From an uncultured Opitutales bacterium (lineage in GTDB: Bacteria; Verrucomicrobiota; Verrucomicrobiia; Opitutales; UBA2995), in NCBI GenBank assembly GCA_937920335.1, contig CALGUT010000556.1, positions 1 through 34,712 of the forward strand: a DNA stretch of 34,712 bases, written 5' to 3'. This document shows positions 34,570 to 34,712 of the stretch, one piece after another. Both the position numbers and the translations under genes were made by a program. Below the pieces are notes generated by a model, which searched no databases, had not been told where the DNA came from, and saw nothing but the letters and a program-made list of their open reading frames with translations. Within the stretch, counting starts at the first letter, position 1; each line of letters starts with the position of its first letter.

Positions 34570-34712
34570 ATAGCCTTCAGGTATCATCCAATAGTTATAG
34601 GACTTGTTCTCCACTGCGTGCTTTGCGGCTTAATTTTGTATCTCTAATTTTATACTACCCGCAGATTCAACTAACAAGTGCAAGAGGCTAGAGGCCCATT
34701 ATTATCGTTAGT

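Noticed and set aside
34570..34712. Final 143 bases after the large protein gene
   Set aside because: AT-rich with no convincing terminator, RNA gene or open frame.

Overview
The window looks like an ordinary chromosomal segment from a free-living Gram-negative bacterium of the Planctomycetota-Verrucomicrobiota-Chlamydiota superphylum, most likely Verrucomicrobiota (Opitutae-like). This is inferred from gene content: a long MoxR/DUF58/BatA-type/DUF4159 operon, a redoxin-cytochrome c-copper monooxygenase fusion, a Bacteroidota/Verrucomicrobiota-style three-gene succinate dehydrogenase, and a DUF5069-like protein. No marker gene fixes the taxonomy. Genes are dense, and many starts have no clear Shine-Dalgarno sequence. 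There is no CRISPR array, phage, integrase or insertion sequence.

Layout. 1-145: tRNA-Pro(TGG) with its terminator. 267-2560: a LysM envelope protein, a NUDIX ADP-sugar hydrolase and an unknown membrane protein. 2736-6228: sdhC-sdhA-sdhB (succinate:quinone oxidoreductase), closed by a strong terminator at 6283-6339. 6414-8432: a soluble response-regulator/histidine-kinase hybrid, 6 nt upstream of an SMP-30-type lactonase. 8528-10072 (minus): an exported PhoD-type phosphatase. 10239-11352: a DUF5069-like protein and MogA of molybdenum cofactor synthesis.

11511-23229 is a tightly packed seven-gene operon: MoxR ATPase, DUF58 protein, BatA-type VWA protein, a 1045-residue membrane/coiled-coil protein, a second VWA protein with an amidotransferase-like module, an exported HEAT-repeat protein and an exported DUF4159 protein. 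Gene ends abut or overlap by 1-4 nt. By analogy with MoxR-VWA systems it probably builds or quality-controls an envelope complex, but its job is unknown. 23327-25063 encodes an exported redoxin, c-type heme and PHM-like copper monooxygenase fusion with every expected copper ligand present.

25091-28436 (minus) holds folE, a secreted seven-bladed-propeller lactonase and a malic enzyme without a phosphotransacetylase domain. A short orphan ORF lies in the 424-base folE/lactonase gap. 28590-30920 has two ExbD-like proteins without an ExbB partner, then argH. 31096-34569 encodes a 1157-residue protein that I cannot assign firmly. Its size and motif style suggest the PPi-dependent phosphoenolpyruvate carboxykinase family, which would fit the nearby malic enzyme and succinate dehydrogenase as part of a C4/C3 metabolic node. 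The most interesting items are this large protein, the MoxR operon and its 1045-residue member, the heme-copper monooxygenase fusion, and the orphan mini-ORF.
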